Assembly: GCA_963700705.1 (NCBI GenBank)
Contig: CAVOYQ010000018.1
Coordinates: 62,001-126,000 of the forward strand
From: JAHEFT01 sp963700705
GTDB lineage: Bacteria > Pseudomonadota > Gammaproteobacteria > Xanthomonadales > SZUA-36
Length of the DNA stretch: 64,000 bases
Reading direction: 5' to 3'
Part shown: positions 18,258 through 27,301 of the stretch, piece by piece
How the letters are laid out: the number at the start of each line of letters is the position of its first letter
Numbering within the stretch: the first letter of the stretch is position 1
The notes under the pieces: generated by a model
Databases searched by the model: none
What the model was told of the DNA's origin: nothing
What the model saw: the letters and a program-made list of their open reading frames with translations, nothing else
Program-made: the position numbers and the translations under genes

Positions 18258-20216
18258 ATGTACGAACAAGTCTCACATTCGCTCCTGAACAAAATACTTG
18301 ACCAGCTCAAGCCGGAAATCCGCAAGAAGGATCTGCGACATTTTTATACGCGGCTCGGGGCCAACTTCTATGCCATCTATTCCCTTTTCCGCCAGCTGTA
18401 TGGAAAACGTGACGATTTCGAGCAGCAACTGCAGAAACTGGCCGAAGTGCTTGCCCTTAACTACATCAGGCGCAGCAAGGAGTTGAAGAAGCTCGACATA
18501 CTGCGTGAACACGACCACAACTGGTTCCTCAGCCAGGAGTGGGTCGGCATGGCGCTTTACGCCAACGCTTATGCGAATGACCTGGAAGGGTTGGGAAAGC
18601 GCCTCGGCTACCTGCAGGAGCTGGGCGTGAACATACTTCATGTCATGCCGATACTGAAGTGTCCTCCCGGAGCCAGCGACGGGGGCTACGCCGTCAGCGA
18701 TTACCGCAACGTGGATGAGCGGGTGGGCAGCCTGGAGGACGTAAACGACCTGTCAGTCAAATTGCGTGCACGCAACATGTTGCTGGTCCTTGACGTGGTG
18801 GTAAACCACGTGTCGGATCAGCATGAATGGGCGCGGCGCGCGCGTGATGGTGACCGCGTTTACCAGGACTATTTCTACGCGTTTCCCAATCGTGACATCC
18901 CGGATATGTTCGAGGAGACCATGCCGGAGATCTTTCCCGAAAACGCGCCCGGAAACTTCACCTGGGACGAAGAGATGGGCCGTTGGGTGATGACGGTATT
19001 CAACGATTACCAGTGGGACCTGAATTACGGCAACCCGGCAGTTTTTATTGAAATGCTCGATATCCTTTTGTTCTGGGCCAACCAGGGTGCGGATATCCTG
19101 CGGCTCGACGCCGTAGCCTTCCTGTGGAAAAAGATTGGTACGATTTGCCAGAACGAGCACGAAGCGCACCTGATCCTGCAACTGCTCAAAGACTGTTGCC
19201 AGGTGACTGCCCCCGGGGTGCTGTTCATCGCCGAAGCCATCGTCGCACCGGTAGAAATCATCAAGTACTTCGGCGAAGACGCGGTCATCGCCAAGGAGTG
19301 TGAAATTGCCTACAACGCGACTTTCATGGCGTTGATGTGGGATGCCGTCGCCACCCGGAACACGAAACTTCTGGATCAGGGCATTCGCAGTCTGCCGAAC
19401 AAGCTCGATCGTGCAACCTGGCTTAACTATGTGCGTTGTCACGATGATATCGGACTCGGGTTCGACGATGCCGACGTCATTCGTGCCGGTTACGAGCCGC
19501 GCTCACACCGGCAGTTTCTGCTCGATTACTTTACCGGGGAGTACCCTGGATCGCTTTCCCGCGGGCAACCATTCGGGCGCAATGAAAAGAACGGTGACGC
19601 CCGTATTTCCGGTTCGCTGGCATCCCTGGCAGGACTGGAAGTCGCACTGGAAAGAAATGACGAGGCCGCGATCCAGAGCTGTGTCGACCTGATCCTGTTG
19701 CTGCATGGCATGATCATGTCTTTTGGCGGTATTCCACTGCTCTATTACGGAGACGAGATTGGCATGCTCAACGATTTCTCCTTCATGGAGGACGAGGAAA
19801 AGGCCAACGACACCCGCTGGATTCATCGTCCGATCATCGACTGGAGCAAGGCGGAGCGCCGCCATCAGCGGGGTACGGTGGAGCAGAAGTTATTCGAGGG
19901 AATCGCGCACATGATCGCGGTCCGTAAAAACACACCGGCCTTTGCAGACTTCAACAACCGTGAACTCCTCGCAACCAATAATCCGCACCTGTTCGCATTC
20001 ATGCGAAGCAATCCGTTTGAATTGGGTGACCATGTCCTGGTCGTGGCCAACTTCGATGCATCGCCGCAATCGTTATCCCTGAACGACCTGGGCAACCGCG
20101 GCGAATTTGAATTCGGCCGGCTTCAGGACTTGTGCAGCGGCGAGGCCCCCAGCCTGTTCAAGGATCAATTGGTGATTCCGCCGTTCCGCTTCTACTGGCT
20201 GACTCCGAAAGACTGA
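18258..20216 (+). CDS. ams: Amylosucrase-like glycoside hydrolase (GH13_4)
   Basis: A 652-residue alpha-amylase-superfamily enzyme. Seen: YVLHVMP-type strand (LGVNILHVMPILKCPPGASD), LVLDVVVNHVSDQHEW, the nucleophile D284 in RLDAVAFLWK, the acid/base E326 in LFIAEAIVAP, and D396-D397 in VRCHDDIGLGF. Amylosucrase splits sucrose and either builds an alpha-1,4-glucan or releases glucose and fructose. The DIGLGF and PPGASDGGYAVSDYR forms are typical of amylosucrase rather than sucrose phosphorylase. It begins 16 bases after the kinase stop at MYEQVSHSLL, completing the sps-spp-fruK-ams set. It probably allows turnover of stored sucrose. Confidence 0.88.
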   Translation: MYEQVSHSLLNKILDQLKPEIRKKDLRHFYTRLGANFYAIYSLFRQLYGKRDDFEQQLQKLAEVLALNYIRRSKELKKLDILREHDHNWFLSQEWVGMALYANAYANDLEGLGKRLGYLQELGVNILHVMPILKCPPGASDGGYAVSDYRNVDERVGSLEDVNDLSVKLRARNMLLVLDVVVNHVSDQHEWARRARDGDRVYQDYFYAFPNRDIPDMFEETMPEIFPENAPGNFTWDEEMGRWVMTVFNDYQWDLNYGNPAVFIEMLDILLFWANQGADILRLDAVAFLWKKIGTICQNEHEAHLILQLLKDCCQVTAPGVLFIAEAIVAPVEIIKYFGEDAVIAKECEIAYNATFMALMWDAVATRNTKLLDQGIRSLPNKLDRATWLNYVRCHDDIGLGFDDADVIRAGYEPRSHRQFLLDYFTGEYPGSLSRGQPFGRNEKNGDARISGSLASLAGLEVALERNDEAAIQSCVDLILLLHGMIMSFGGIPLLYYGDEIGMLNDFSFMEDEEKANDTRWIHRPIIDWSKAERRHQRGTVEQKLFEGIAHMIAVRKNTPAFADFNNRELLATNNPHLFAFMRSNPFELGDHVLVVANFDASPQSLSLNDLGNRGEFEFGRLQDLCSGEAPSLFKDQLVIPPFRFYWLTPKD

Positions 20217-20384
20217 TTGCCTGGTTGAATCCCGACGGGTTTTCGACCCGGTCATCTGGCCGGAGGCAGGTCGAAAAACAGGCGCAGACGCAAGCTTTCA
20301 CAACTGGCCCGGGACGAAATTTGCTAAACTCCCACCGCAGCGCCGATATTCATCGCCTCCCGGCGCTTTTGGAGTTGCCAGGTA

Positions 20385-21032
20385 TTGAGCGATCAGGTTT
20401 TGGATTCCAGGGTCATTTGTCACGAATGTGATTTGCTGGTGGACATCGGCCAATTGCCCGATGGCTACAAAGCGAGTTGCCCGCGTTGCGGGTTCGTTTT
20501 TACCCGTTCTTTCCGCAACGCGCTGGATCGAATGCTGATTTTCGCTCTTACTGCGGTGATCTGCCTGTTGTTCAGCAATCTGTTCGGTTACGTGAACCTG
20601 TTGGTCCAGGGCCAGGAACGGGAAATCAGCCTGCTTGAAACGGTACAGGTGCTGTTTGAATTGAAGGAGTGGGCGCTGAGTGCATTCATGCTGGTGATCA
20701 TTATTGGATTACCGGCGTTTTTTTCCGTACTGATCAGTTGGCTGGCCATTGCCATAAAGCTGGAACGGGTATCTCCACAGACCATTCATCTGATGCGCTT
20801 TATCGGCTATCTGCGGTTCTGGAACATGGCCGAAATATTCTTCCTGGGCATATTGATCAGCATGGTCAAGGTTGCGTCGCTGGCCAGAATCGAGGTCGGG
20901 CTTTCGTTCTGGGCCTATGCGGCGTTCAATGTGTTCTTCATTGCCGCCTTGCTGCATTACGACAAGTTTCAACTGGCGCTGGCGATCAGAAGAATCGTAC
21001 AGGACAAGCAGCAGGTCGCCAGTGCCGTCTGA
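20385..21032 (+). CDS. pqiA: PqiA-type membrane protein, first half-size copy
   Basis: A 215-residue inner-membrane protein with an N-terminal zinc ribbon (CHECD and CPRCGF) and about four transmembrane helices (LIFALTAVICLLFSNLFGYV, LVIIIGLPAFFSVLISWLAI, MAEIFFLGILISMVKVASLA). It corresponds to one half of E. coli PqiA or YebS. The start is probably the TTG at 20385. The next gene encodes the other half and overlaps it, followed by pqiB and pqiC. The set moves lipids between the inner and outer membranes; the PqiA part is the membrane anchor of the MCE tunnel. Confidence 0.88.
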   Translation: MSDQVLDSRVICHECDLLVDIGQLPDGYKASCPRCGFVFTRSFRNALDRMLIFALTAVICLLFSNLFGYVNLLVQGQEREISLLETVQVLFELKEWALSAFMLVIIIGLPAFFSVLISWLAIAIKLERVSPQTIHLMRFIGYLRFWNMAEIFFLGILISMVKVASLARIEVGLSFWAYAAFNVFFIAALLHYDKFQLALAIRRIVQDKQQVASAV

Positions 21033-21633
21033 ATCAGCCTCATTGGACATGCAGGCCTTGCAGAGCTGCCATTACTGTTGCACGGTGCAGCCCGCGAGTC
21101 TTCAGCGCTGCGATTTTTGCGGCCACGCACTGCATGCACGCAAACGCCACAGTTTGCAGCGCAGTTGGATTTTCCTGGTGACGGCGCTCATTTTCTATGC
21201 GCCGGCCAATTTGCTGCCCATCATGACCACCAGCCAGCTCGGCAAAGAAACCTATAGCACCATTGCCGGTGGCGTGGTGTTACTGTGGGAACATGGATCG
21301 TACCTGATCGCCGCGATTATCCTGGTTGCCAGCCTGATCGTGCCGCTGGCCAAATTTATCGCATTGATTACCCTGTGCCTCAGCAAGCAACTCAAAATTT
21401 ACCGCGAGCCAAAAAATAAAACCATGATCTATCGCGCCACCGAGTTTGTCGGGCGCTGGTCCATGGTTGACGTTTTTGTCGTTGCGTTCCTGGCAAGCCT
21501 GATCCAGATGGGTAACCTGATGTCCATTTACCCGGGCCCCGCTGCCCTGGCCTTTGCCGGCATGGTGATTTTCAGCATGCTGGCGGCCAACAGTATCGAT
21601 CCGAAACTATTCTGGGATGATGATGAGCAATAA
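21022..21633 (+). CDS. PqiA-type membrane protein, second half-size copy
   Basis: About 203 residues, with its own zinc ribbon (CHYC and CDFCGH) followed by four membrane segments, including WIFLVTALIFYAPANLLPIM and IMTTSQLGKETYSTIAGGVV, the typical PqiA second-domain motif. It also has FVGRWSMVDVFVVAFLASLI. Start options are GTG 21022, overlapping the upstream gene by 11 bases, or ATG 21049. In E. coli both halves are fused in one protein; here they are two overlapping genes, as also seen in several other Proteobacteria. Confidence 0.85.
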   Translation: MPSESASLDMQALQSCHYCCTVQPASLQRCDFCGHALHARKRHSLQRSWIFLVTALIFYAPANLLPIMTTSQLGKETYSTIAGGVVLLWEHGSYLIAAIILVASLIVPLAKFIALITLCLSKQLKIYREPKNKTMIYRATEFVGRWSMVDVFVVAFLASLIQMGNLMSIYPGPAALAFAGMVIFSMLAANSIDPKLFWDDDEQ

Positions 21634-23275
21634 CAAGTCTGATAATCCACCTCCGGCGAAGGTTGCGCCGTTGCGCCGGATCTCTCCTCTGTGGCTGATC
21701 CCCATTCTCACCCTGTTGGTAGGTGCCTGGATGGTCTACGACGACTGGTCCAAACAGGGTCCGCTCATCACCATTGAATTTTCCACGGCGGAAGGTCTGG
21801 AAGAGGGGGTCACCAAGATCAAGACCCGCGACGTGGAAGTGGGCCAGGTTGAAAAGATCACCCTTAATTCTGATTTGAACGGCGTAATCGTCACGGCGCG
21901 CCTGAACAACGAGTTCAGAAATCTGCTGGTGGAAGGCTCGCGGTTCTGGGTGGTGCAGCCCACCATCAGCCTGTCCGGAATTTCGGGCCTGGGCACCCTG
22001 ATGACGGGGCAGTACATCCGGTTTTCACCCGGAAAATCGGATACAAAGGTCAGCCATTTCCGGGGCCTGGACAGCCCGCCTTTGACCCCGATGAACACAC
22101 CTGGATTGCACCTGATGCTGACCACCGACGGTAATTTTTCCTTTGCAAAAGGAGACCTGATTCATTACAAGGGCATCAACGTCGGCAAGATCGAAGATGT
22201 TGAATTGAATTTCACGGAACGCAAGATCTACTACAGCATCTTCATCTCCGCGCCTTACCACCAGTTAATCAGCAGCGAAACGCGTTTCTGGAAAGCGAGC
22301 GGGATTCGTGCTGAAGTGACCAGTGCAGGCTTTCAGGTCGAGGCGGGGCCAATTGACAGCATTTTGCTTGGCGGCATTTCGTTTTCCGTTCCTGAGGGTC
22401 AATTTGTCAGCGAACCCGTCGCCGAGAACTCGCTGTTTTATATCTATCCCAGCCGCTCCGCGATATTTGAAAAACAATACCTGTTCGCCGTCCAGTACTG
22501 GGTGCTGGCAAAAGACAGCGTGGGCGGCTTGAGCGTGGGCTCTCCGGTTACGCACCGGGGCCTCCAGGTGGGTAAAGTGCTGCGTACCGACTACATCCCG
22601 GAAGGCCGCAACCTGCTGGACAAGACCATGGATATCCCGATCCTGATCGAGATCAACCCCGGCCGGCTGGGACTGCCGGACTCCGAGGAGAGCCTGGCGC
22701 GGGCAGCGGCCGACATCAATACCTGGATCAACCAGGGCCTGGTTGCCACGATCAAAACTCAAAACTTCCTGTTGGGCTCGCAACTGGTGGATCTGCGATA
22801 CGAAGAAAGCACCCCGCAGTCTGAATTGACCTATTTCAAGGACCTGGTGGTGATTCCAACCGGTGTTGACTCGTTGGAAAAATTCACTGACAGCATCGAG
22901 GCATTGATTGCCAGGATCAATCACCTGCCCCTGGAATCCGTGGTTGAAAAGCTGGAACTGTTGCTGGACGAAGGCACCACCACCCTGGCCAGTATCCAGG
23001 GGCTGGCAAAATCCGGAGAATCCCTGATTGGCGATGAGCGGACGAAGGAGTTGCTGGAGCAGTTGTCAGCGACCCTGGGGGCACTTGAAGAAACGGCCCA
23101 GTCGTTTACCAATGATTCCCAGACCAGCCAGGATCTGCAGCGCACTTTGCAGACGATTTCGGCATTTCTCGCAGAAATGATTCCCTTGATCACCGAACTG
23201 AAAAACCAACCCAGCGGCCTGGTGTTTCCCACCAGCCCGCGCGAGGAGACCGTACCTTTGAGGAAACAACCATGA
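21617..23275 (+). CDS. pqiB: PqiB-like MCE-domain protein
   Basis: A 552-residue periplasm-spanning protein with one N-terminal membrane helix (PLWLIPILTLLVGAWMVYDD). Three MCE domains follow, beginning near IEFSTAEGLEEGVTKIKTRD, FSFAKGDLIHYKGINVG and GGLSVGSPVTHRGLQVG. The coiled C-terminal third (residues about 420-540) should form the needle. MCE rings make hydrophobic channels for lipids. Three in-frame ATGs (21617, 21620, 21623) overlap the end of the second pqiA gene; any could be used. The stop overlaps the pqiC start. Confidence 0.92.
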   Translation: MMMSNNKSDNPPPAKVAPLRRISPLWLIPILTLLVGAWMVYDDWSKQGPLITIEFSTAEGLEEGVTKIKTRDVEVGQVEKITLNSDLNGVIVTARLNNEFRNLLVEGSRFWVVQPTISLSGISGLGTLMTGQYIRFSPGKSDTKVSHFRGLDSPPLTPMNTPGLHLMLTTDGNFSFAKGDLIHYKGINVGKIEDVELNFTERKIYYSIFISAPYHQLISSETRFWKASGIRAEVTSAGFQVEAGPIDSILLGGISFSVPEGQFVSEPVAENSLFYIYPSRSAIFEKQYLFAVQYWVLAKDSVGGLSVGSPVTHRGLQVGKVLRTDYIPEGRNLLDKTMDIPILIEINPGRLGLPDSEESLARAAADINTWINQGLVATIKTQNFLLGSQLVDLRYEESTPQSELTYFKDLVVIPTGVDSLEKFTDSIEALIARINHLPLESVVEKLELLLDEGTTTLASIQGLAKSGESLIGDERTKELLEQLSATLGALEETAQSFTNDSQTSQDLQRTLQTISAFLAEMIPLITELKNQPSGLVFPTSPREETVPLRKQP

Positions 23276-23881
23276 AAATGCGGCTGCCCGCAGTATTTCT
23301 CCTGATGGCCGGACTCGCGGGTTGCGCATCGGAGCCGGTGGTTATCCACTACTACGCGCTGGTGCCACCGGTTTCGGCTGAAGACCAGGTGGTTCAGCGC
23401 GTCTGACAAACCTGCCCTGGTCATCGAGCGGGTTGAGTTGGCGGAGTACCTTTTGCAGTCGGGCATGATCATCCAGTCGGGGGATAACCAGTTGCTCGTA
23501 TCCCGCAGCAATCTTTGGGCGGAAAGCCTGCAACTGGCCTTACCGAAAGCATTGGTCCGGGAGTTGCAGCGTCAGTCGGATGATTATTCGTATTATCTGA
23601 AAACCGTGGATTGGATTCCCCGGGCGGATTACCGGTTGCGATTGCGAATGGACAGCCTGCAAGCGACGGACCAGGGTGAAGTGGTAGCGGCAGGCCGTTA
23701 TCAATTGATTTCAGAACACGGCTCTCATCCACACGTGATTGCAGACTTCAATTTTCATCGTGATCTGGATGCGGATGGTTATGAGCAAGGCGTCGAACAG
23801 ATGCAGGCGCTGCTGGCGGAGATTGCCAGGGCCATTCTCACCTCGTTGGACGGCCTGGCTGGCCAGGACCCGCCTCCTTAA
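23272..23881 (+). CDS. pqiC: PqiC-like outer-membrane lipoprotein (ABC-type transport auxiliary), one frameshift
   Basis: The N-terminus has a lipoprotein signal with lipobox LAGCAS at about residue 17-19, then VVIHYYALVPPVS, the usual PqiC/YmbA start. The frame stops at 23404 but continues in the next frame as SDKPALVIERVELAEYLLQS, then NQLLVSRSNLWAESLQLALP, with a stop at 23881. One extra base near 23400 (CAGCGCGTCTGAC) explains the break. The corrected length is about 202 residues, right for the family. The ATG overlaps the pqiB stop. PqiC docks the PqiB needle at the outer membrane. Confidence 0.85.
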
Positions 23882-23891
23882 AGCCCTTCGG

Positions 23892-24179
23892 CTACGCCCT
23901 TACGCGCTCAGGCGGTTCGTACTCGATCGAGGTCATCAAAGGCTCCTCGACAGGCTCGGATCCGGCGTTTGTCCCGGTGGCGTCACCGCCCTTAACGGGC
24001 CGGATAATCACGGGCCATTTCGCGTACTCCTGCGGGGTGAGCACTTTTTTGCGCTCCTTTTTCAGGCGCTTGAGGGATTCCTCCCGGGCGAGGTCTTGCC
24101 TGGCCTGGGATTTTCGCATTGACACCAGCATCCCGGCAATTACCAGGACCATGACAACCAGAAAAATTACTGTCTTCAT
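23892..24179 (-). CDS. Hypothetical single-pass membrane protein
   Basis: A 95-residue protein: one N-terminal transmembrane helix (TVIFLVVMVLVIAGMLVSM), then a basic segment (RKSQARQDLAREESLKRLKK) and an acidic, proline-containing tail. No family recognised. Convergent with pqiC, whose stop is 11 bases away. Codon usage and the good start support a real gene; function unknown. Confidence 0.6.
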   Translation of the reverse strand: MKTVIFLVVMVLVIAGMLVSMRKSQARQDLAREESLKRLKKERKKVLTPQEYAKWPVIIRPVKGGDATGTNAGSEPVEEPLMTSIEYEPPERVRA

Positions 24180-24444
24180 TTTGAGTGCCCCCTGGCTTCC
24201 GGGAGATTGCCATATCTACCCGCGAAGTCTGGTCAGCTTGCCGGCGCACATTTATGGCGCAGGCTATAAAGACAGACACATCCGTTTGATCCCTGTCAGT
24301 TACCCGGCTTCTGCTCCTTGAGAGCCGGTTTTATCCCAGTCTTCTCTGAATATTAGCACAACACAGATCAAAATTTGACCACCAGCCGAAATCGAAGCGG
24401 ACACGGCCGATAGTCGGCCATTCATGTCCCCGGTGCTGATGGGA

Positions 24445-25383
24445 TCATGTCAGGCTCCGGGCCACCTCGGCGATCAGCCGCCGCAGCCACTGGTGAGCCG
24501 GGTTTTGTTGCAGCAACGGACTCCACGCCATCTTCAACTCGATCTCGGGGATTTCAAACGGTGGGGGCAAAATAATAACGTCCCGATTGCCCTTTAACAG
24601 GTTGGCCGCCTTGCTGGGTAAGGTAATGATCAGGTCGCGCAGATCGGCCAGTTGCATAGCCGCCCGGTAGTGACGGGTGAACACGCGGATTCTCCGTTTT
24701 TTTCCCAGTTTCGCCAGGGCATCATCCACCCAGCCCAATTGTTCGCTGGCGCCGGGTTCCACACCCACCCCGATACCCATGCCGGTTTTACTGACCCAGA
24801 CATGACTGGCTTCGAGGTAGGTTTCCAGGTTGAACCGGTTGCGAATGGGGTTGTGGTGACTGAACAGGCAGGAAAAGCTGTCAGTCCAGATGGTCCGCTG
24901 GTGAAAGGATTGCGGCAGAGCATCGAAGCGGTTGATCACCAGGTCAACGGTACCTCTTTCAACATCCTGGAAACTCACATCGCTGGGGGTCAGGATATCC
25001 AGCGTGATATTCGGAGCTTCCGAGCGCATCCGCCGCATCAGGTGGGGCACCAGGGTGGATTCGCTGTAGTCGCTGAACGAAATTCTGAACACGCGGTTCG
25101 CGCTTGCTGCATCGAAACCCTTATCCGGCTCAATCGCCTTTTCAACGGAAGCGACGATATCCCGCACCAACGGCTGTAATTCCAGGGCTCGCTCGGTGGG
25201 GCTCATGCCATTGCTGGTCCGCACCAGTAAAGGGTCGGAGAACAATTTACGCAGCCGTCGCAATCCATTGCTCATCGCCGGCTGGCTGATCCCCAGACTT
25301 TCTGCGGCCCGGGTGACATTGCGCACACGCAGAAGAACATCGAGGTACACAAGGAGATTTAGGTCAATGCTCTTGATGTTCAT
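24445..25383 (-). CDS. LysR-type transcriptional regulator
   Basis: A 312-residue LTTR. The N-terminal winged helix-turn-helix is clear (LNLLVYLDVLLRVRNVTRAA, ESLGISQPAMSNGLRRLRKL, DPLLVRTSNGMSPTERA). The effector domain has the Nod-factor/PcpR-like HH..IRNRF and TRHYRAAM features of the NodD/LinR branch. It is divergent from isocitrate lyase across 181 bases, so it may control aceA or itself; the ligand is not predictable. Confidence 0.9.
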   Translation of the reverse strand: MNIKSIDLNLLVYLDVLLRVRNVTRAAESLGISQPAMSNGLRRLRKLFSDPLLVRTSNGMSPTERALELQPLVRDIVASVEKAIEPDKGFDAASANRVFRISFSDYSESTLVPHLMRRMRSEAPNITLDILTPSDVSFQDVERGTVDLVINRFDALPQSFHQRTIWTDSFSCLFSHHNPIRNRFNLETYLEASHVWVSKTGMGIGVGVEPGASEQLGWVDDALAKLGKKRRIRVFTRHYRAAMQLADLRDLIITLPSKAANLLKGNRDVIILPPPFEIPEIELKMAWSPLLQQNPAHQWLRRLIAEVARSLT

Positions 25384-25564
25384 TTCATATTAGTATCGAT
25401 TTATACAGGCGCTGTTATACCCTGCAGTATATTCATGTAAAAAATGGTGAACATAATATCCATTGATTAGATAAATTAAGCAAGCGTGGCTAGAATGCGG
25501 TTGGTTTAAAAAAACCCGCAACGTGATTTTTCACAGCTATTTCAAAGAGTAACGAGGAATGACC

Positions 25565-27160
25565 ATGTCAAAATATACCGACGACGTCGCATCTCTGGAG
25601 GCCGTGTGCAAGGCTGCCGGCAGTTCCTGGGACGCCATTCACCCTGAGTCGGCCGCACGCATGCGGGCTCAGAACCGGTTCAAAACCGGGCTGGAAATTG
25701 CGCGGTACACCGCGGATATCATGCGTCGTGACATGGCTGAATATGATGCTGATCCTTCCCGGTACACCCAGTCGCTCGGTTGCTGGCACGGCTTCATCGG
25801 TCAGCAGAAAATGATCGCCATCAAAAAGCACTTTGGAACGACCAGCAAGAAGTACCTGTATTTGTCGGGTTGGATGGTGGCGGCGTTGCGCTCGGATTTC
25901 GGCCCACTGCCGGATCAATCCATGCATGAAAAAACCACGGTTCCGGAACTGATCAGGGAGCTCTATACCTTTTTACGCCAGGCGGATGCCCGTGTAATCG
26001 GGGACCTGTTTCGTGAGTTGGATGCGGCCCGCAGCGCCGGGAATGCTGCTGAAGAAGCAGAAATTCTGGATAAAATCGACAACTTCGAGACGCATATTGT
26101 ACCGATCATTGCAGACATCGATGCCGGTTTTGGCAATGCGGAAGCAACTTACCTGCTGGCCAAGCAGATGATTGAAGCAGGCGCCTGCGCCCTGCAGATT
26201 GAGAACCAGGTGTCTGATGAGAAACAGTGTGGACACCAGGATGGCAAAGTAACGGTCCCCCATGCCGATTTCCTGGCCAAGATCAACGCCTGCCGTTACG
26301 CCTTTCTCGAACTGGGCGTTGATAATGGCGTGATTGTTGCCCGCACTGACTCCCTGGGCGCCGGCCTGACCAAGCAAATCGCAGTCACCCACAAGCCCGG
26401 CGACCTGGGTGACCAGTACAATTCTTTCCTCGACTGTGAAGTGATCTCGGCGGAAGACATGGACAATGGAGACGTGGTCCTGAACCGGGAAGGCAAGCTG
26501 TTGCGTCCGAAGCGCCTGGAGTCAGGCCTGTTCCAGTTCCGTGAGGGTTCAGGTGAAGACCGCTGTGTGCTCGACTGCATTACCTCCCTGCAAAATGGCG
26601 CGGACCTGATCTGGATCGAGACCGAGAAACCCCATATCGGCCAGATCGGCGGCATGGTCAGGCGTGTGCGCGAAGTCGTCCCGAACGCGAAACTGGTTTA
26701 CAACAACAGCCCGTCGTTCAACTGGACCCTGAATTTCCGCCAGCAGGTTTTCGATGCCTGGCTTGAGGAAGGCAAGGATGTATCGGAATATGAGCGGGCC
26801 CACCTGATGGACGCGGAATACGACGACAGTGAACTGGCCAGGGCGGCTGACGATAAAATTCGCAGCTTCCAGGCGGATTCGGCCCGTGAAGCCGGCATTT
26901 TCCATCACCTGATCACATTGCCGACGTACCACACCGCGGCGTTGTCCACGGACAACCTGTCAAAAGAGTACTTCGGTGACCAGGCCATGCTGGGTTACGT
27001 GGCCCATGTCCAGCGCAGGGAAATCCGCCAGGGCATCGCCTGTGTGAGGCATCAGAAAATGTCGGGCTCGGATATCGGTGATGACCACAAGGAATATTTT
27101 GCCGGAGAGGCAGCGCTGAAAGCCGCCGGTAAAAATAACACGATGAACCAATTCAGCTGA
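25565..27160 (+). CDS. aceA: Isocitrate lyase
   Basis: Splits isocitrate into glyoxylate and succinate in the glyoxylate shunt. The 531-residue length matches the larger Pseudomonas-type AceA, not the 434-residue E. coli form. Motifs: QSLGCWHGFIGQQKM, IVPIIADIDAGFGN, the catalytic region EKQCGHQDGK (Cys222) and YNNSPSFNWTLNF. Of two in-frame ATGs, the one at 25565 (MSKYTDDVASLEAV) has ACGAGG at a better distance than the one at 25559. A perfect hairpin terminator follows. No malate synthase gene lies nearby. Confidence 0.95.
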   Translation: MSKYTDDVASLEAVCKAAGSSWDAIHPESAARMRAQNRFKTGLEIARYTADIMRRDMAEYDADPSRYTQSLGCWHGFIGQQKMIAIKKHFGTTSKKYLYLSGWMVAALRSDFGPLPDQSMHEKTTVPELIRELYTFLRQADARVIGDLFRELDAARSAGNAAEEAEILDKIDNFETHIVPIIADIDAGFGNAEATYLLAKQMIEAGACALQIENQVSDEKQCGHQDGKVTVPHADFLAKINACRYAFLELGVDNGVIVARTDSLGAGLTKQIAVTHKPGDLGDQYNSFLDCEVISAEDMDNGDVVLNREGKLLRPKRLESGLFQFREGSGEDRCVLDCITSLQNGADLIWIETEKPHIGQIGGMVRRVREVVPNAKLVYNNSPSFNWTLNFRQQVFDAWLEEGKDVSEYERAHLMDAEYDDSELARAADDKIRSFQADSAREAGIFHHLITLPTYHTAALSTDNLSKEYFGDQAMLGYVAHVQRREIRQGIACVRHQKMSGSDIGDDHKEYFAGEAALKAAGKNNTMNQFS

Positions 27161-27181
27161 TCCTTTCCTCCGGAGTTTGTG

Positions 27182-27209
27182 AAAAAGGCGGGCCTGTTCC
27201 CGCCTTTTT
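27182..27209 (+). terminator. Rho-independent terminator after aceA
   Basis: An 11-bp perfect stem, AAAAAGGCGGG (27182-27192) and CCCGCCTTTTT (27199-27209), with a 6-base loop, 22 bases after the aceA stop. The A and T tracts make it potentially bidirectional. Confidence 0.92.
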
Positions 27210-27301
27210 CTTCTACCGGCCCGGAAACATAATGATCATCTTGTCCTGCGCCTTTCCGCTTATACTTGGCAGAATTTGGATTGAATCAGGACACATTCAA
27301 G

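Noticed and set aside
24180..24444. Searched for a gene or RNA between the small membrane protein and the LysR gene
   Set aside because: No open frame with a credible start and no clear hairpin; nothing supportable seen.
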